From: Herbaspirillum frisingense
GTDB lineage: Bacteria; Pseudomonadota; Gammaproteobacteria; Burkholderiales; Burkholderiaceae_D
Reading direction: 5' to 3'
NCBI GenBank assembly: GCA_009914615.1
Contig: WNDX01000010.1
Coordinates: 1-51,450, forward strand
DNA: 51,450 bases
The notes below the pieces were generated by a model. It was not told where the DNA came from. It was given only the letters and a program-made list of their open reading frames with translations, and did not search any database. Both the position numbers and the translations under genes were made by a program. Shown here piece by piece: positions 27,324 through 36,568 of the stretch (position 1 is the stretch's first letter; every line of letters starts with the position of its first letter).

Positions 27324-28478
27324 TCAAATCACTTCGAGCTCGGCGCGCAGCGAACCGGCAGCCTTCATGGCCTGCAGGATGGCGAGCAAGTCCTGCGGCG
27401 TCGCACCGATGGCGTTGAGCGCCTTGACCACTTCAGCCAGCGAGGCGCCGCCCTTAAGCAGCATCACCTTGCCCGGCTCCTTGTTGATCGAGATCTGCGC
27501 ATTCTGCACGGCCGCGGTCTGGCCACCGGCCAATGCATTGGGCTGGCTCACCGAGTTGTCGGCCTGGATCACCACCGACAGGTTGCCGTGCGACACCGCG
27601 CAGGTGTCGAGCATCACGCTCTGGTTCATCACCACCGAGCCGGTGCGCGCATTGAGGATGACCTTCGCGGCCAGCTTGCCCGGCGTGACATCGACGTTTT
27701 CCAGCGCGCCGAGGAAGGCCACGCGGTCGCCGCTGGAGATCGGCGCACGCACGCGGATCACCCGGCCATCCTGGGCCACGGCGGTGTCCGAACCGAAGCG
27801 CTTGTTAAGCGCATCCACCACGCGGCTGGCGGTGGAGAAATCGTTGTCGTTGAGTTCCAGCATGACTGCATCGCCGCCGCCCAGTGCGCTGGGCACGGCA
27901 CGTTCCACGGTGGCGCCGCCAGAAATGCGGCCGGCCGAAAGCTGGTTGATGGTGGTGCTGCTGCCGCCCGCCGACGCGCCGGCACCGCCGATCACCACGT
28001 TACCCTGGGCGATCGCATAGATCTGACCGTCGGCGCCCTTCAGAGGCGCCATCAGCAGCGTGCCGCCGCGGATACTCTTGGCATTGCCGATGGACGATAC
28101 CGTCACGTCGATCAGTTGACCCGGCTGGGCGAAGGCCGGAAGATTGGCCGTGACCATTGCCGCCGCCACGTTCTTGAGCTGCATGTTGCTGCTGGTGCCG
28201 GTAGGCACGTTCACGCCCAGCTGCTGCAGCATGCTGATCACGCTTTGCACGGTAAACGGCGTCTGCGTGGTCTGGTCGCCGCTACCATCGAGGCCGACCA
28301 CGAGACCGTAGCCGACCAACTGGTTCTGACGCACGCCCTGGATGCTGGCGAGGTCCTTCAGGCGCTCCGCGTGAGCAGGCGCGACCACGGCCAGGCACAG
28401 TCCAGCCGCCGCCGCAACCGCCAGCGCCTTGCGCGCCCTCTGCATCAGATCCATCGCGGAAAATCCTTTCCTAAACAT
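27324..28478 (-). CDS. flgI: Flagellar P-ring protein FlgI
   Basis: FlgI forms the P ring in the peptidoglycan layer. The mature part is highly conserved, starting ERLKDLASIQGVRQNQLVGY and including the GTLLMAPLKGADGQIYA segment. A signal peptide (KALAVAAAAGLCLAVVAPAHA) is clear. The start is uncertain: ATG 28478 has GGAG seven bases upstream, ATG 28454 gives a more usual signal length, and ATG 28493 overlaps the flgH stop. I used 28478 (384 residues). Confidence 0.96.
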   Translation of the reverse strand: MFRKGFSAMDLMQRARKALAVAAAAGLCLAVVAPAHAERLKDLASIQGVRQNQLVGYGLVVGLDGSGDQTTQTPFTVQSVISMLQQLGVNVPTGTSSNMQLKNVAAAMVTANLPAFAQPGQLIDVTVSSIGNAKSIRGGTLLMAPLKGADGQIYAIAQGNVVIGGAGASAGGSSTTINQLSAGRISGGATVERAVPSALGGGDAVMLELNDNDFSTASRVVDALNKRFGSDTAVAQDGRVIRVRAPISSGDRVAFLGALENVDVTPGKLAAKVILNARTGSVVMNQSVMLDTCAVSHGNLSVVIQADNSVSQPNALAGGQTAAVQNAQISINKEPGKVMLLKGGASLAEVVKALNAIGATPQDLLAILQAMKAAGSLRAELEVI

Positions 28479-28492
28479 TGCACTGCTCCACA

Positions 28493-29152
28493 TCAGAAAG
28501 GAGAAACGCTGAAGAAGAAACGTCCCAGCGAGGACATGAAATCGGCCATGTCCACACGGGTATTGGTACGGTATTCGACCTTGGCGTCAGCCACCAGGGT
28601 GGACGATACGGTGTTGCCGGTCTGGATGTTATCCGGGCTTACAGTGCCCGAGAAACGCACGTATTCCACGCCCTTGTCGAGCGCCACCTGCTTCTCGCCA
28701 CTGACCACCAGATTGCCGTTGGGCAGCACTTCGATCACCGTCACACCGATAGTGCCGGTGAAGGTATTGCTGGAGGTGGTCGCCCCCTTGTCGTCAAACT
28801 TGGCCGAGGAACTGCCGTTGGCCGACAATTCCTTGATCGAGGTGCCGAAAATGGTCGGCGCCGGCGAAGCGACCGCACCGGTCTTGCTGGCCGAGCTGGC
28901 GGCCGACTTGCCGGCGCTGGTCTTTTCGTTGATCACGATGGTGATGGTATCGCCCACCAGGCGCGCGCGGCGGTCTTCCAGCAACGGGCGATAAGCCGCC
29001 GACTGGAAAATCGCGCCGGACGTCGCCGGTGCATAGGAGGCTGGCTGCGGGCGCGCTGTCGTGGGCCCCTTGACGATGCTATCGGGCACGGTGGTGCAGC
29101 CGGCAACGGCAAATGCACCCGCGATGGCGGCCAGTTTCAGCAAGCTGTTCAT
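28493..29152 (-). CDS. flgH: Flagellar L-ring lipoprotein FlgH
   Basis: FlgH forms the L ring in the outer membrane. From the ATG at 29152, which has GAGG five bases upstream, the product has 219 residues with a lipoprotein signal and lipobox VAGC (Cys near residue 18). The conserved LLEDRRARLVGDTITIVINE and LPNGNLVVSGEKQVAL segments follow. A longer open frame upstream (to 29188) lacks a ribosome binding site and would misplace the signal peptide. Confidence 0.97.
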   Translation of the reverse strand: MNSLLKLAAIAGAFAVAGCTTVPDSIVKGPTTARPQPASYAPATSGAIFQSAAYRPLLEDRRARLVGDTITIVINEKTSAGKSAASSASKTGAVASPAPTIFGTSIKELSANGSSSAKFDDKGATTSSNTFTGTIGVTVIEVLPNGNLVVSGEKQVALDKGVEYVRFSGTVSPDNIQTGNTVSSTLVADAKVEYRTNTRVDMADFMSSLGRFFFSVSPF

Positions 29153-29215
29153 ATCTGCCTCGTCCTTCTTCAAACTGCGTACTACCAATTCAATTACTCG
29201 ATTGCAACTGCGCGA

Positions 29216-29998
29216 TCACAACTGCGAAATCTTGGCCAGCATCTGGTCGGAAGTGGTGATGGCCTTGCTGTTGATTTCATAGGCGCGCTGGGTCTGGATC
29301 ATGTTCACCAGCTCTTCCACCACGTTGACGTTGGAAGTCTCGACATAGCCCTGCCACAGCGAACCGGCGCCGTTGGTACCCGGGGTATTGGGGTTGGGCG
29401 CACCGGACGCCGAGGTTTCCACGTACAGGTTCTCGCCGCGGCTTTCGAGGCCGGTCGGGTTGATGAAGGTAGCGACCTGGATGGTGCCGATCTGGGTAGT
29501 CGCGGTCGAACCGGCCTGCATGATCGACACGGTGCCGTCGCGGCCCACGGTCAGCTTGGTGGTGTTGAGCGGCACGGTGATCGGCGGCTGCAGGGTGTAG
29601 CCACTGGAGGTCACCAGCTGGCCCTGGTTGTCGGTCTGGAAGGAACCGTCGCGGGTGTACGCGGTGGTGCCGTCCGGCAGCAGGATCTGGAAGAAGCTGG
29701 CGCCCTGGATCGCCAGGTCCTTGTCATTGTTGGTCTGGTTGACGTTGCCCTGGGTGAAGATGCGCTCGGTGGCGACCGGACGCACGCCGGTACCGATCTG
29801 CAGGCCCGACGGCAGTTGCGTCTGTTGCGAGGACTGGGCGCCCGGCTGACGCACGGTCTGGTACAGCAGGTCTTCGAACACGGCGCGCGAACGCTTGAAA
29901 CCGTTGGTGCTGGTGTTGGCCAGGTTGTTCGAGATCACGTCCAGCTGCGTCTGCTGCGCATCCAGGCCGGTCTTGGCAATCCAAAGGGAACGAATCAT
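29216..29998 (-). CDS. flgG: Distal rod protein FlgG
   Basis: FlgG forms the distal rod. The 260-residue product starts [20 protein letters not shown] and carries [19 protein letters not shown] and the C-terminal [21 protein letters not shown], all family hallmarks. GGAGAAATTA precedes the ATG. It is followed by flgH after a 63-bp gap. Confidence 0.99.
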   Translation of the reverse strand: MIRSLWIAKTGLDAQQTQLDVISNNLANTSTNGFKRSRAVFEDLLYQTVRQPGAQSSQQTQLPSGLQIGTGVRPVATERIFTQGNVNQTNNDKDLAIQGASFFQILLPDGTTAYTRDGSFQTDNQGQLVTSSGYTLQPPITVPLNTTKLTVGRDGTVSIMQAGSTATTQIGTIQVATFINPTGLESRGENLYVETSASGAPNPNTPGTNGAGSLWQGYVETSNVNVVEELVNMIQTQRAYEINSKAITTSDQMLAKISQL

Positions 29999-30029
29999 TA
30001 ATTTCTCCGGTAATCGGGGATGACATCAG

Positions 30030-30767
30030 TCAAGACAGCGAGAGGATCTGGGTGGCCTTGGACGCATTGTCCTGGGCGCTCTGGATCATCTTCATATTCA
30101 TTTCGAACTGGCGCGACAGGTTGATCATGTTGACCATCGCCTCGACCACGTTCACGTTGCTGCCTTCCAGCGCGCCGGCAGCCAGACGCACGTTGGCGTC
30201 CGGTTGGGCGCCGCCGGTGATGGTACGGAACATGCCGTCGTCGCCGCGCTTCATGTTCTTTTCGTCGGGGTTGACCAGCTTGATGCGCCCCAGCACGTTG
30301 ACCGCGTTGGGAATGCCGTTGGTCGGAATCGACGACACGGTGCCATCGGAAGCAATGGCGACCGTGGTGTCAGGGGGAATGGTGATCGGACCGCCGTCCC
30401 CCAGCACGACCTGGCCGGACTGGGTCTGCATGATGCCGTTCTCGTTGATCTTGAAGCTGCCGTTGCGGGTATAGGCTTCACCGCCATCGGCGGTCTGCAC
30501 CGCGATCCAGCCCTTGCCCTGCACCGCCACGTCGAGCGCGCGGCCGGTGTCCTGGATCGGACCTTGCGAGAAATCGTTGCCGGCGGTGGAATCCACCACA
30601 AAGGCACGGGTCGGCAAGCCATCGCCGGTGACGGGCGCCGAACGGAAAGTATTGAGCTGGGCGCGGAAGCCCGTCGTCGTGGCATTGGCCAGGTTGTTGC
30701 TGGCGGTAGCCTGCTGCTCAAGCGTGTGCTTGGCGCCCGACATCGCGGTATAGACCAGACGATCCAT
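30030..30767 (-). CDS. flgF: Proximal rod protein FlgF
   Basis: FlgF is a proximal rod subunit. The 245-residue product begins MDRLVYTAMSGAKHTLEQQ, contains SNNLANATTTGFRAQL and ends with the rod-type C-terminal helix (NVVEAMVNMINLSRQFEMNMKMI). Its position between flgE and flgG is the conserved one. Confidence 0.98.
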   Translation of the reverse strand: MDRLVYTAMSGAKHTLEQQATASNNLANATTTGFRAQLNTFRSAPVTGDGLPTRAFVVDSTAGNDFSQGPIQDTGRALDVAVQGKGWIAVQTADGGEAYTRNGSFKINENGIMQTQSGQVVLGDGGPITIPPDTTVAIASDGTVSSIPTNGIPNAVNVLGRIKLVNPDEKNMKRGDDGMFRTITGGAQPDANVRLAAGALEGSNVNVVEAMVNMINLSRQFEMNMKMIQSAQDNASKATQILSLS

Positions 30768-30877
30768 AAAACCCCTCTGTGCGACGCATACTTACCGCGC
30801 CGCCGATTGAAACGGGCCACCGGCGGCGCCGGCGGCCTTGAAACCCGCGCGCCTCGCGGCGCGCTTCCATCATCCGA
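30768..30877. other. flgE-flgF gap with a GC-rich hairpin
   Basis: These 110 bp form the longest gap inside the flgB-J operon. They contain a 7-bp stem with a four-base loop, GCGCGCC-TCGC-GGCGCGC at 30847-30864, and a second GC-rich partial dyad near 30820-30835. There is no T-run on either strand, so it looks like an mRNA processing or attenuation element rather than a full terminator. Confidence 0.45.
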
Positions 30878-32182
30878 TCAGCGCAGGCTGACCAGCGTCT
30901 GCAGGACGGTATCCTGCACCTTGATGGTTTGCGAGTTGGCTTGGTACACGCGCTGCTCCACGATCATGTTGACCAGCTCGGCGGTCAGGTCGACGTTGGA
31001 GTCTTCCACCGCGCGCGCCTGCAGGGTGCCGAAGGTGCCGCTGGTCGGCTTGCCCACCAGCGGGCTGCCGGCGGCGGCGGTCGCCTGGTACAGGTTGTTG
31101 CCCAGCGGCTGCAGGCCGTTCGGGTTGGCGAAGTTCACCAGCACCACGCTGCCCAGGTTCTTGGTCTGCTGGTTGCTGTAGGAACCGATGATGGTGCCGT
31201 CCTTGTCGATCGAGAAGCTCGACAGCGTGCCCGGCGCCATGCCGTTCTGCGATTGCGCCAGGTTGACGAAGGCCGAACCGGTCTGGGTCGAGCCGGCGTA
31301 GCTCACCGCGATCGTGCTGGCGAAGGAACCACCCGCCTTGACGACGCCTGCGTTGGTGCCGGCCGTGGTCAGGTCGATCGTCATGTTGCCGCCGGAGTTC
31401 AGCGTGCCGGTGGAGCTGAAGTTCATCGTGCCGATCTTCAGCGGCACGGTACCGCCGGTGGTGGTGGTCAGCAGCTTGCCGTCAACAGTCGCGTACACAT
31501 CCCAGTTGGTCGTCGGCGGCGGGCCGCCGGCCGGGGCGTTCTTGACGTAATAGGTCTGCACGCTGTACGGATTGCCCAGGCTATCGTAGATCGTCACACC
31601 GGTCGAGTTGTTATAGCTGGTCGGATCGGTCGGGTTGAATGGGGTCGTGGTCGGGACGCCGTTGGTCGGGAATGCGGTCGTCGGACGCGAATCCAGGTTG
31701 ACCTTGGTGCTGATGGTGGTGGTCGGCGTCGCCGGGATGGACGAGGTATTGATCTGCAAACGCACCGGATCGCCGCCGGAAACGCCAGCCGCATAACCCA
31801 TCAGGTAAGCGCCGTTCATGCTGGGGTTGATGATGTAGCCGTTCTTGTCCAGTTCGAACTGGCCATTGCGGCCATACAGCGGCGACGAATCGGTCAGGCT
31901 GCCCGACAGCTGGAAGAAACCGTCGCCGTTGATGGCGATGTCCAGCGGGTTGTTGGTCGAAGTGACGTTACCCTGGGTGAACGACTGCGCCACGTTGGCC
32001 ACGGTCACGCCGATGCCGACCGGCGAGTTGCCGGAACGGTTCATCGAGTTCGCGTACATGTCCGCGAATTGCGTCTGCGATTGCTTGAAGCCGACCGTGC
32101 TGGCGTTGGCCACGTTATTACCGATGACGTCCAGGCTCTTAGCTGCGCCGTTCAGTCCGCTCAAACCTTGTTGAAAACTCAT
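30878..32182 (-). CDS. flgE: Flagellar hook protein FlgE
   Basis: FlgE polymerises into the hook, the universal joint of the flagellum. The 434-residue product has the N-terminal SFQQGLSGLNGAAKSLDVIG and GNNVANASTVGFKQSQTQF segments, a variable Thr/Pro/Gly-rich middle, and the C-terminal DLTAELVNMIVEQRVYQANS helix. A ribosome binding site (AAAAGGGG) lies before the ATG. It follows the hook-cap gene flgD. Confidence 0.98.
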   Translation of the reverse strand: MSFQQGLSGLNGAAKSLDVIGNNVANASTVGFKQSQTQFADMYANSMNRSGNSPVGIGVTVANVAQSFTQGNVTSTNNPLDIAINGDGFFQLSGSLTDSSPLYGRNGQFELDKNGYIINPSMNGAYLMGYAAGVSGGDPVRLQINTSSIPATPTTTISTKVNLDSRPTTAFPTNGVPTTTPFNPTDPTSYNNSTGVTIYDSLGNPYSVQTYYVKNAPAGGPPPTTNWDVYATVDGKLLTTTTGGTVPLKIGTMNFSSTGTLNSGGNMTIDLTTAGTNAGVVKAGGSFASTIAVSYAGSTQTGSAFVNLAQSQNGMAPGTLSSFSIDKDGTIIGSYSNQQTKNLGSVVLVNFANPNGLQPLGNNLYQATAAAGSPLVGKPTSGTFGTLQARAVEDSNVDLTAELVNMIVEQRVYQANSQTIKVQDTVLQTLVSLR

Positions 32183-32224
32183 GTGATACCCCTTTTAACC
32201 CTGTAAGTTTGCCGGTAATAACGA

Positions 32225-32947
32225 TTAAAGAATCTGCACGACGTCCGTCGGCTTGATGGTGCCGATGTTGGAGACGTTGAGCTTGATGCCGTCGGCAGCC
32301 GTGGAAACGCTGGCCACCGTGCCGAATGCCAATGCCGTCGAGTTCACGGACGTGCCATTGTTGGATGCCGTCGCCGTGAAGGTGTAGCTGCCGTCCGCAG
32401 CCTTGCCGCCGGCATCGTTGGTGCCGTCCCAGATGATGGGCACGGCGCCCGCAGCCTGGGTGCCCAGATCCATCGTGCGCACCACGGCGCCGGTGGAATC
32501 CTTGATGGTGACGATCACCGACGAGGCCGAGGAGTCGAGGTTCACGCCGAACACCGCCTTTTGCGTGGTGACCGAAGTGCCGTCTTCCTTCTTGGTGGTG
32601 TCCGAGGTCAGCTGGATGTTGTTGCCCGGCGCCAGGACGCTGTGGCCGATCATGTTGGCCGAGGACAGTGCCTGCGAGGAATTCAGGTTGCCCATCAGCG
32701 TGGACAGCGAGGAATTCAGCTGGCTGATGCCCGTCACGGTGGAGAGCTGCGCCATCTGCGTGGTCAACTGCGAGTTGTCCATCGGATTGCTGGGATCCTG
32801 GTTCTTCATCTGCGCGATCAGCAGCGTCAGGAAGCGGTTCTGGATCGCATCCGGGCTGTTGTCGTTCAGGCTCGATGTGCTGGTGGAGGACGAGCTGCTG
32901 CTCGTGCCATTCATCGCGGAGAGCAGGTCGTTGGATACGGTTGTCAT
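32225..32947 (-). CDS. flgD: Hook-capping protein FlgD
   Basis: FlgD is the scaffold cap for hook assembly. The 240-residue product has a Ser-rich N-terminus and the conserved core FLTLLIAQMKNQDPSNPMDN. The VTGISQLNSSL segment and the FlgD Ig-like and tudor-like domains follow (DLGTQAAGAVPIIWDGTNDAG near residues 160-180). Standard length and order. Confidence 0.97.
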   Translation of the reverse strand: MTTVSNDLLSAMNGTSSSSSSTSTSSLNDNSPDAIQNRFLTLLIAQMKNQDPSNPMDNSQLTTQMAQLSTVTGISQLNSSLSTLMGNLNSSQALSSANMIGHSVLAPGNNIQLTSDTTKKEDGTSVTTQKAVFGVNLDSSASSVIVTIKDSTGAVVRTMDLGTQAAGAVPIIWDGTNDAGGKAADGSYTFTATASNNGTSVNSTALAFGTVASVSTAADGIKLNVSNIGTIKPTDVVQIL

Positions 32948-32958
32948 GAGGCGGATTC

Positions 32959-33363
32959 CTATTGACCGATGGTGAGAGTCTTGACCAGCATGGCCTTGGC
33001 GGTATTCATCGTTTCCACGTTGGTCTGGTAAGAGCGGGAAGCCGAGATCATGTTAACCATTTCCTCGACCGGGTTGACGTTAGGCATTGCGACATAACCG
33101 TTGGCGTCGGCCATCGGATGCTTGGGATCGTAGACCAGCTTGGGCGGCGCCTGGTCTTCGACCACGGCAGCCACCTTGACGCCGCTGTCCTTGACGCCGC
33201 CGACCGGGATCGCCTGGAAGACCACCTGCTTGGCCTTGTAAGGCGTGCCGTCCGGACTGGTGGCGCTGTCGGCGTTGGCGATATTGCTGGCCGTGGCATT
33301 CAGGCGCTGCGACTGCGCGCTCATGGCCGAACCGGCGACATTGAAGATATTCGAAAGAGACAT
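32959..33363 (-). CDS. flgC: Proximal rod protein FlgC
   Basis: FlgC is a proximal rod subunit. The 134-residue product begins [20 protein letters not shown] and includes [20 protein letters not shown]. It ends with [21 protein letters not shown], as expected. It is 6 bp from flgB and 11 bp from flgD. Confidence 0.98.
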   Translation of the reverse strand: MSLSNIFNVAGSAMSAQSQRLNATASNIANADSATSPDGTPYKAKQVVFQAIPVGGVKDSGVKVAAVVEDQAPPKLVYDPKHPMADANGYVAMPNVNPVEEMVNMISASRSYQTNVETMNTAKAMLVKTLTIGQ

Positions 33364-33369
33364 GGCTTA

Positions 33370-33798
33370 TTAACCCGGTTGGATAGCGCTCATCATGGCC
33401 TTGATCTGGCCGTTCACTGCGGTGACTCCGGCTTCGTAACGGATGCCGTTGTCCACGAATTCATTGCGTTCGACGTCCAGATCGACGGTGTTGCCGTCCA
33501 CGCTGCCCTGGGTCACGGTGCGGTACTGCAGCGGCGTGCCGCCGATGGTGCTCTCGCCCGTCCCGGCCGCGACGCCCGCCACATGGCTGGCCGCGGTGCG
33601 CGCCAGCTCCAGCGGAGGCAAGGCGGTGGACTTGTTGTCCAGCGCATTCTTCAGGGCATCGGCGAAATTGACGTCGCGTGCCTTGTAGTTCGGGGTATCC
33701 GCATTGGCGATGTTGGACGCCAGCACCTGCTGGCGCTGGGCCCGCAGGTTCAGCGCCATCTCGTTGAAGCGGAAGAAATCGTCGAGCTTAGAGACCAT
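33370..33798 (-). CDS. flgB: Proximal rod protein FlgB
   Basis: FlgB is the first proximal rod subunit. The 142-residue product has [20 protein letters not shown] followed by TPNYKARDVNF, the typical N-terminal rod motif. GGAGGG precedes the ATG. It is the first gene of the flgB-J operon and is divergent from flgA. Confidence 0.98.
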   Translation of the reverse strand: MVSKLDDFFRFNEMALNLRAQRQQVLASNIANADTPNYKARDVNFADALKNALDNKSTALPPLELARTAASHVAGVAAGTGESTIGGTPLQYRTVTQGSVDGNTVDLDVERNEFVDNGIRYEAGVTAVNGQIKAMMSAIQPG

Positions 33799-34009
33799 CA
33801 GGCCCTCCAGAAGTACCGGCGCCGCTTAAGTTCTCGCGGACTGCGCCGATGATGGAATTACGTAGGCTTGATCATACGTTCCACCCCGGAACTTTAATGG
33901 GCGATAAGCAGAGAAAAGCCTCCCCTGTTTCTGCTTTTGACCTCGCGCGCGCGAAGTAACATTGCTGCCAAGATTCGCCAATGCCCCGCCTCGGGGCGAG
34001 TTGCATAAA
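33799..34009. promoter_or_regulatory. Divergent flgB / flgA promoter region
   Basis: These 211 bp separate the flgB-J operon from flgA and must contain promoters for both. GGCGATAA occurs at 33900-33907 on the plus strand, but no -35 lies at the right distance. On the minus strand a TAAAGTTC is present without a matching -10. Both look accidental. FlhDC/sigma-70 control is the likely scheme, from family knowledge. Confidence 0.4.
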
Positions 34010-34747
34010 ATGAAACACCCTCTCTGCGCATTGCGCCGTACCGTCGCTGCCCTCGCCTTGCTGGCTTGCGGCTTGTTCCTGACGGGCGCGACGTCCGCGC
34101 AAAACGATCCGAATGCTCCGCAACGCCAGAATTTGCAACTATTGCAACAAACCGCCGAGCAATTCCTGAAAAACCAGACCTCCGGCCTGCCGGGTAGCGT
34201 GACGATCGATGTCGATCCCGTCGACCCGCGCCTGACGCTGGCCGCGTGCCTGGAACCGCAAGCCTTCATGCCCAACGGTGCGCGCCTGTGGGGCAAGACC
34301 ACGGTGGGGGTGAAATGCGTCGCGCCTTCCCCCTGGACGATCTACGTCCGCGCCAGCGTGCAAGTGATCTCGGATTACTTGGTGGCCGCAGTGCCGCTGG
34401 CCCAGGGCCAGACCATCAGCGCCACCGACGTGACCCGCGTGCGCGGCGACATGGCCAGCCTGCCCAACGGCGTCATCACCGATGAATCCCAGGCCGTGGG
34501 ACGCGTGGCTGCCATGTCGGTACGCGCCGGCACGCCGCTGCGCATGGATTCGATCCGCAACCAGCGTGTGGTGCAGCAAGGCCAGCCGGTGCGCGTGGTG
34601 TCCAACGGTCCCGGATTCCAGATTTCCACCGAAGCGCGTGCATTGACCAATGCCAACGAAGGCCAGATGGCGCAAGCCCGCACGGCCGCCGGCCAGGTCG
34701 TCAGCGGCATCGCCAAAGCCGGCGGAATCCTGGAAATCAACTATTAA
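34010..34747 (+). CDS. flgA: Flagellar P-ring assembly chaperone FlgA
   Basis: FlgA is a periplasmic chaperone for P-ring formation by FlgI. From ATG 34010 the product has 245 residues with a signal peptide (VAALALLACGLFLTGATSAQ). A SAF domain is present (VAAVPLAQGQTISATDVTRV near residues 122-141), as is the conserved C-terminal end AGGILEINY. An upstream in-frame TTG (33962) would add a stretch that disrupts the signal sequence. Confidence 0.97.
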   Translation: MKHPLCALRRTVAALALLACGLFLTGATSAQNDPNAPQRQNLQLLQQTAEQFLKNQTSGLPGSVTIDVDPVDPRLTLAACLEPQAFMPNGARLWGKTTVGVKCVAPSPWTIYVRASVQVISDYLVAAVPLAQGQTISATDVTRVRGDMASLPNGVITDESQAVGRVAAMSVRAGTPLRMDSIRNQRVVQQGQPVRVVSNGPGFQISTEARALTNANEGQMAQARTAAGQVVSGIAKAGGILEINY

Positions 34748-34760
34748 TAGAGGGCAATAA

Positions 34761-34786
34761 TTTCCCAGGAGAACTTCTCCGGGAAA
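34761..34786 (+). other. Hairpin between flgA and flgM
   Basis: An imperfect dyad pairs TTTCCC with GGGAAA and GGAG with CTCC around a short loop, with one unpaired A. It lies 14 bp after flgA and 50 bp before the flgM promoter. It may end or attenuate the flgA transcript, but no T-run follows. Confidence 0.4.
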
Positions 34787-34835
34787 AATGTAAAGAAAAA
34801 GTCGCAGGCAACCCTAAATTTAAGGCTGCGGATGT

Positions 34836-34862
34836 TAAAGTTTGCCGAGAAATGGCCGATAA
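34836..34862 (+). promoter_or_regulatory. Sigma-28 promoter for flgMN (perfect consensus)
   Basis: TAAAGTTT at 34836-34843 is followed after 11 bases by GCCGATAA at 34855-34862. Both elements match the enteric FliA consensus in every position and the spacing is exact. The flgM start codon is 51 bp downstream of the -10. Confidence 0.95.
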
Positions 34863-34913
34863 TTTAAGCGACAGGCGGGTGCAAGGCGCCCCCACCCTAC
34901 AAGGAATACTGCC

Positions 34914-35237
34914 GTGAACGTTAATGACGCCCTCAAATCCACTGCCGGACGCACCACCGAGCAGACTCAGGCCCAGCCGCGCAGCGGCGCCCAGTCTGGC
35001 GCTGCGGCCGGCAACAGCGCGGCCGCGACGGCTGCTGCCTCTGATAGCGTGCGCCTTTCCAGCACCTATCAGTCGCTGGAAACCAAGGCAAACAGCAACG
35101 GCGGTACCTTTGACGCCAAAAAAGTCGCCGAGATCAAGGCGGCGATCGCCAACGGCACGTTCCAGGTTGATCCCGAGAAAGTCGCGACCGGCCTGCTCGA
35201 CACCGTCAAGACGCTGATCAGCGCCCGCAAGGCTTAA
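34914..35237 (+). CDS. flgM: Anti-sigma-28 factor FlgM
   Basis: FlgM holds FliA inactive until the hook is complete and FlgM is exported. The 107-residue product starts with GTG (AAGGA upstream). It has a disordered Gln/Ala/Ser-rich N-terminal half and the conserved C-terminal FliA-binding helices (DSVRLSSTYQSLETK, FDAKKVAEIKAAIANGTFQV). It lies directly under a sigma-28 promoter, which gives negative autoregulation, and next to flgN. Confidence 0.97.
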   Translation: MNVNDALKSTAGRTTEQTQAQPRSGAQSGAAAGNSAAATAAASDSVRLSSTYQSLETKANSNGGTFDAKKVAEIKAAIANGTFQVDPEKVATGLLDTVKTLISARKA

Positions 35238-35261
35238 TCGATTTATACGGATTCATTGCTC

Positions 35262-35723
35262 ATGAGCAATCCCGCAAGCAAACTGGCACAGGAAAAGGCG
35301 GCATTGGTGCGCCTGATTGAAAAGCTGCGCCAGGAGCAAGCCCTGTTGTCGGAAACCAGTGCCGAAGGCATGACCGACATCATCAGCGAAAAGGCTTCCA
35401 TCGTTGCCGAGATGAGCACGCTGGCAGGCAATCGCCACAATCTGCTGGCCACGCTGGGTTACGTCGATGATGAAACCGGCATGCAAAAGTGGATGAATGA
35501 ACAAGGTTCCGACGCCGACAAGGATATCTGGGCGGATCTGTTCGAACTGGCGCAAGACGCGAAGGAATTGAATCGCGTCAACGGCCTGCTGATCGGCAAG
35601 AAGCTGTCGATCAACCAAAGCGCGCTGACCATCCTGCAAGGCAAGTCCGGCACCGGCAGTTTCTACGGCCCCGATGGCCAGAACAGCATCAAATCTTCCG
35701 GTCGGCGCCTCGGCGTGGTGTAA
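35262..35723 (+). CDS. flgN: FlgK/FlgL export chaperone FlgN
   Basis: FlgN is the export chaperone for the junction proteins FlgK and FlgL. The 153-residue product is helical (LAQEKAALVRLIEKLRQEQALL...) and ends with a short polar tail, as in the family. I used the ATG at 35262; a TTG two codons upstream is unlikely. It follows flgM by 24 bp and ends at a terminator shared with fliA. Confidence 0.93.
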   Translation: MSNPASKLAQEKAALVRLIEKLRQEQALLSETSAEGMTDIISEKASIVAEMSTLAGNRHNLLATLGYVDDETGMQKWMNEQGSDADKDIWADLFELAQDAKELNRVNGLLIGKKLSINQSALTILQGKSGTGSFYGPDGQNSIKSSGRRLGVV

Positions 35724-35743
35724 GCCCGACCGCCTGACGCCTT

Positions 35744-35776
35744 CGTGAAAAAGCCCGGCAATGCCGGGCTTTTTTG
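35744..35776. terminator. Bidirectional terminator between flgN and fliA
   Basis: The stem AGCCCGGCA / TGCCGGGCT (35752-35770) has an A-run before it and a T-run after it. It separates the convergent flgMN and flhBAFG-fliA transcripts. Confidence 0.9.
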
Positions 35777-35828
35777 CATCTGCTACGTTCCTTTGCAGCC
35801 CGATCAGGAAAGCATCGACCGAAGGCGC

Positions 35829-36563
35829 TTACGCCACCCCGGACCACGAATGCTCGCGCAGATAGGAACGCATGCAGGAGATCGCCTGGCTGTGCAGCTG
35901 GCATACGCGCGATTCCGATACCCCCATCACGGCGCCGATTTCCTTCAGATTCATTTCCTGCTCGTAATACAGGCCCATCAGGATCTGCTCGCGCTCGGGC
36001 AAGGCCCGGATGGAGTCGACCACGGCTTCCCGGAAGCCGCCATTGATCAGGTTCTGCAGCGGATCGTCCGATTCGGAGGTTTGATAGCGGTCGAGGAAAT
36101 GCTCGTGCCCGCCGTCGTCGTCGTGGAAATCCTCGTAATAGATCAGTTGATGGCCGCCGCACTCCGTCAGCATGGTCTGGTAATCCGCCAAACTGATCTT
36201 CATGTGCTGCGCCACCTCGTTTTCCTGCGGCTGGCGGCCCAGTTGCTGGAGCAGCGCTTGCATCGCCTCTTCGACCTTGCGGGCGTTCTGGCGGATGCTG
36301 CGCGGCAGCCAGTCGCTACTGCGCAGCTCATCCAGCATGGCGCCGCGAATGCGCTGTACGGCATAGGTTTCGAACTGCGCGCCGTGCGTTTCCTCGTACC
36401 GATTGACCGCGTCCAGCAAGCCCATCATGCCGGCCTGGATCAGGTCGTCCACCTCGACGCTAGGGGGCAATTTTGCCTTGAGCTGATGCGCGAGCTTCTT
36501 GACCAGCGGCGCATGCACCTCCAGCATATCGTTCTTGCCAGTTTTTCCCTTGACGTTATACAT
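35829..36563 (-). CDS. fliA: Flagellar sigma-28 factor FliA
   Basis: FliA directs RNA polymerase to late flagellar promoters such as those seen at flgM and flgK. The 244-residue product has sigma region 2 (PSVEVDDLIQAGMMGLLDAVNRYEE, FETYAVQRIRGAMLDELRSSDW), region 3 and region 4 with its helix-turn-helix (MNLKEIGAVMGVSESRVCQLHSQA). I use the ATG at 36563, which gives MYNVKGK, the usual start, although its ribosome binding site is weak. Longer upstream frame is FlhG sequence read out of frame. Confidence 0.98.
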   Translation of the reverse strand: MYNVKGKTGKNDMLEVHAPLVKKLAHQLKAKLPPSVEVDDLIQAGMMGLLDAVNRYEETHGAQFETYAVQRIRGAMLDELRSSDWLPRSIRQNARKVEEAMQALLQQLGRQPQENEVAQHMKISLADYQTMLTECGGHQLIYYEDFHDDDGGHEHFLDRYQTSESDDPLQNLINGGFREAVVDSIRALPEREQILMGLYYEQEMNLKEIGAVMGVSESRVCQLHSQAISCMRSYLREHSWSGVA

Positions 36564-36568
36564 GCACG

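Noticed and set aside
33889..33907. Possible sigma-28 elements between flgB and flgA
   Set aside because: GGCGATAA on one strand and TAAAGTTC on the other each lack a partner at the correct spacing.
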